Below are positions 62,784 to 64,000 of a DNA stretch of 64,000 nucleotides, piece after piece; positions within the stretch are counted from its first letter, which is position 1, and every line of letters starts with the position of its first letter. The translations under genes were made by a program, and so were the position numbers. Below the pieces are notes generated by a model, which was not told the DNA's origin, made no database searches, and saw only the letters and a list, made by a program, of their open reading frames with translations. Source of the stretch: Aureibaculum sp. 2308TA14-22 (GTDB lineage: Bacteria; Bacteroidota; Bacteroidia; Flavobacteriales; Flavobacteriaceae); NCBI RefSeq assembly GCF_040538665.1, contig NZ_JBEWXT010000001.1:496001-560000 (forward strand). The letters run 5' to 3'.

Positions 62784-64000
62784 ATGTTAAAAAAACTTAC
62801 ATTACTCATACTATTAGGATTTGTATTTACAACTCAAGCACAAGATTCTACTCAAACTCAAAAAAGAGTAAAATTAGATGGAGTTGCAACGGTAGTTGGA
62901 AAAAATATTGTACTCGATTCTGAAATTGCAGCGTATAAATTAGAATTTGAACAGCAAAGTGAAGGTAAATTGGAAATTTCTGACTGTGAAATGTTAGAGC
63001 AAATCATGGAAAGAAAATTGTTGTCTCATCATGCTGTAATAGATAGTGTTACGGTAACTGAAGCTGAGGTAAATGGTCGTGTGGAAGAAAAAATTGCTTT
63101 TTTTTTACAACAATTAGGTTCTGAAGAAAAGGTTTATACCTACTATGGGTTTAGTGATATGGCTGATTTGAGAAAAGAATTTAATGAAGTAGAAAGAGAA
63201 GCTTTTATGGTTCAAAGAATGCAACAGAAACTAACTGAAGAAGTTGATGTAACACCAGAAGAGGTTAGAAATTATTATAAAAGTTTAGAAGACGAAAATA
63301 TTCTGCCCGAAATAGGTGCGGAAATTGAATTGCAACAGATTGTTTTATATGTTGAGCCCTCGGAAACTGAGACCGAGAGAGTTGTAAACAAACTGAAGGA
63401 AATTAAAAAAGATGTTGAAAACGGTAGTAATTTTAAAATGAAAGCTATATTGTTTTCACAAGATCCTGGCGTTACGCAAAACAGTGGTTTATATACCATA
63501 ACTCGTGAAAGTCAAATGGTTACGGAATTTAAAGAGGCAGGTTTTAGTATGGATGAAGGTGAAATATCAGATCCATTCATATCTGATTTTGGCTATCATA
63601 TTTTGCAGGTTGAAAAGATAAAAGGGAAGCAACGTGATGTAAGACATTTATTAATGCAACCAGAAGTTACCAAAGAACAAGAGAACAAAGTTAAAGACTC
63701 TTTAGAGCAAATAAGAAAGGATATTTTAACATTAAAATTAACTTTTGATGAAGCTGTGCAAAAATATTCAGAAGAGAAAGTAACAAGAGCTAACAAGGGT
63801 TTAATAATGAACCCTGAAACTAACGATTCTAAGTTTGATTTGACAAGAATGTCGGATCCCACATTTTATGCCAGAGTTAGCACTCTAAAAGAAGGTGAAA
63901 TTACTGATGTATTTTACGATGTAACCAGAGAAGGAAAAAAAATGTACAAAATTATTTTAATGAAATCTAAAACTGAAGCCCATACAGCTGATTTGGTTAA
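62784..64000 (+). CDS. SurA-like peptidyl-prolyl isomerase, 3' end outside the window
   Basis: ATG 62784 opens a frame that runs past the window edge (405 complete codons seen). A signal peptide (LKKLTLLILLGFVFTTQAQ) is followed by DGVATVVGKNIVLDSEIAAY, the N-terminal SurA helices, then a parvulin domain (AEIELQQIVLYVEPSE, ILFSQDPGVTQNSGLYTI, SDFGYHILQVEKIKG) and the start of a second (RDVRHLLMQPEVTKEQ, VTRANKGLIMNPE). SurA-type proteins escort outer membrane barrels through the periplasm. It closes the PPIase trio within the window. Confidence 0.9.
   Translation, partial: MLKKLTLLILLGFVFTTQAQDSTQTQKRVKLDGVATVVGKNIVLDSEIAAYKLEFEQQSEGKLEISDCEMLEQIMERKLLSHHAVIDSVTVTEAEVNGRVEEKIAFFLQQLGSEEKVYTYYGFSDMADLRKEFNEVEREAFMVQRMQQKLTEEVDVTPEEVRNYYKSLEDENILPEIGAEIELQQIVLYVEPSETETERVVNKLKEIKKDVENGSNFKMKAILFSQDPGVTQNSGLYTITRESQMVTEFKEAGFSMDEGEISDPFISDFGYHILQVEKIKGKQRDVRHLLMQPEVTKEQENKVKDSLEQIRKDILTLKLTFDEAVQKYSEEKVTRANKGLIMNPETNDSKFDLTRMSDPTFYARVSTLKEGEITDVFYDVTREGKKMYKIILMKSKTEAHTADLV

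Overview
The window is an AT-rich, densely coded chromosomal segment of a Bacteroidota bacterium, almost certainly a member of the Flavobacteriaceae. The support is: TAnnTTTG-type promoters (a textbook TTG-N19-TATATTTG lies upstream of the HU gene), no purine-rich Shine-Dalgarno sites, many short lipoprotein signals, a TamB with conserved TsaD neighbour, a MarR/FadB/FadA/acyl-CoA dehydrogenase operon, a YpdA-type reductase and a gene pair that looks like the sulfonolipid (capnine) pathway. I see no rRNA, tRNA, CRISPR array, transposase or integrase.

Layout. 1-3.1 kb: 5' end of a porin, a frameshifted ybaB and a lipoprotein oligopeptidase B. 3.2-6.2 kb: operon of TetR-like regulator, ABC1/UbiB kinase-like protein, flavin reductase and an unknown protein. 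6.4-8.9 kb: cysteate synthase-like and SPT-like acyltransferase genes. 9-15.3 kb: TfoX- and VOC-domain proteins, tsaD and the 1478+ residue TamB. 15.4-19.1 kb: pfkA-gapA, a LysE exporter and HMG-CoA lyase, followed by a structured intergenic element with a 45-codon ORF. 19.3-21.5 kb: YdeI-like, YpdA and secreted DinB-like genes. 21.8-25 kb: a secreted DUF4331/DUF4331/TPR/barrel operon behind what looks like an ECF-sigma promoter.

25.1-30.4 kb is the most accessory part: an orphan sulfatase, CorA, MscS and three small unknown genes, all on the minus strand, separated by members of a roughly 130-bp palindromic element. Two copies share ends and length, and their central stem differs by compensating changes, which is what a folded recombination-site or RNA-like element would show. 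A shorter relative recurs at 55.0 kb, where it supplies the start codon of a lipoprotein hydrolase. 30.4-39.4 kb: ECF sigma/anti-sigma pair, Xaa-Pro aminopeptidase, NYN-LOTUS protein, a PD40-amidohydrolase fusion, and small genes with two REP-like palindromes nearby.

39.4-45.4 kb is the beta-oxidation operon with its MarR regulator and a 28-bp operator-like palindrome. 45.5-49.9 kb: ABC exporter, second MscS and an NtrC-like regulator without a DNA-binding domain. 50.5-54.1 kb: peroxide defence (2-Cys peroxiredoxin, thioredoxin-like protein, small partner protein, KatG). 55-59.6 kb: YqgE, HU, fmt, recQ and a P-loop ATPase. 59.7-64 kb: DUF493 and three consecutive periplasmic peptidyl-prolyl isomerases, the last cut by the window edge. 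No gene-free stretch exceeds 300 bases.
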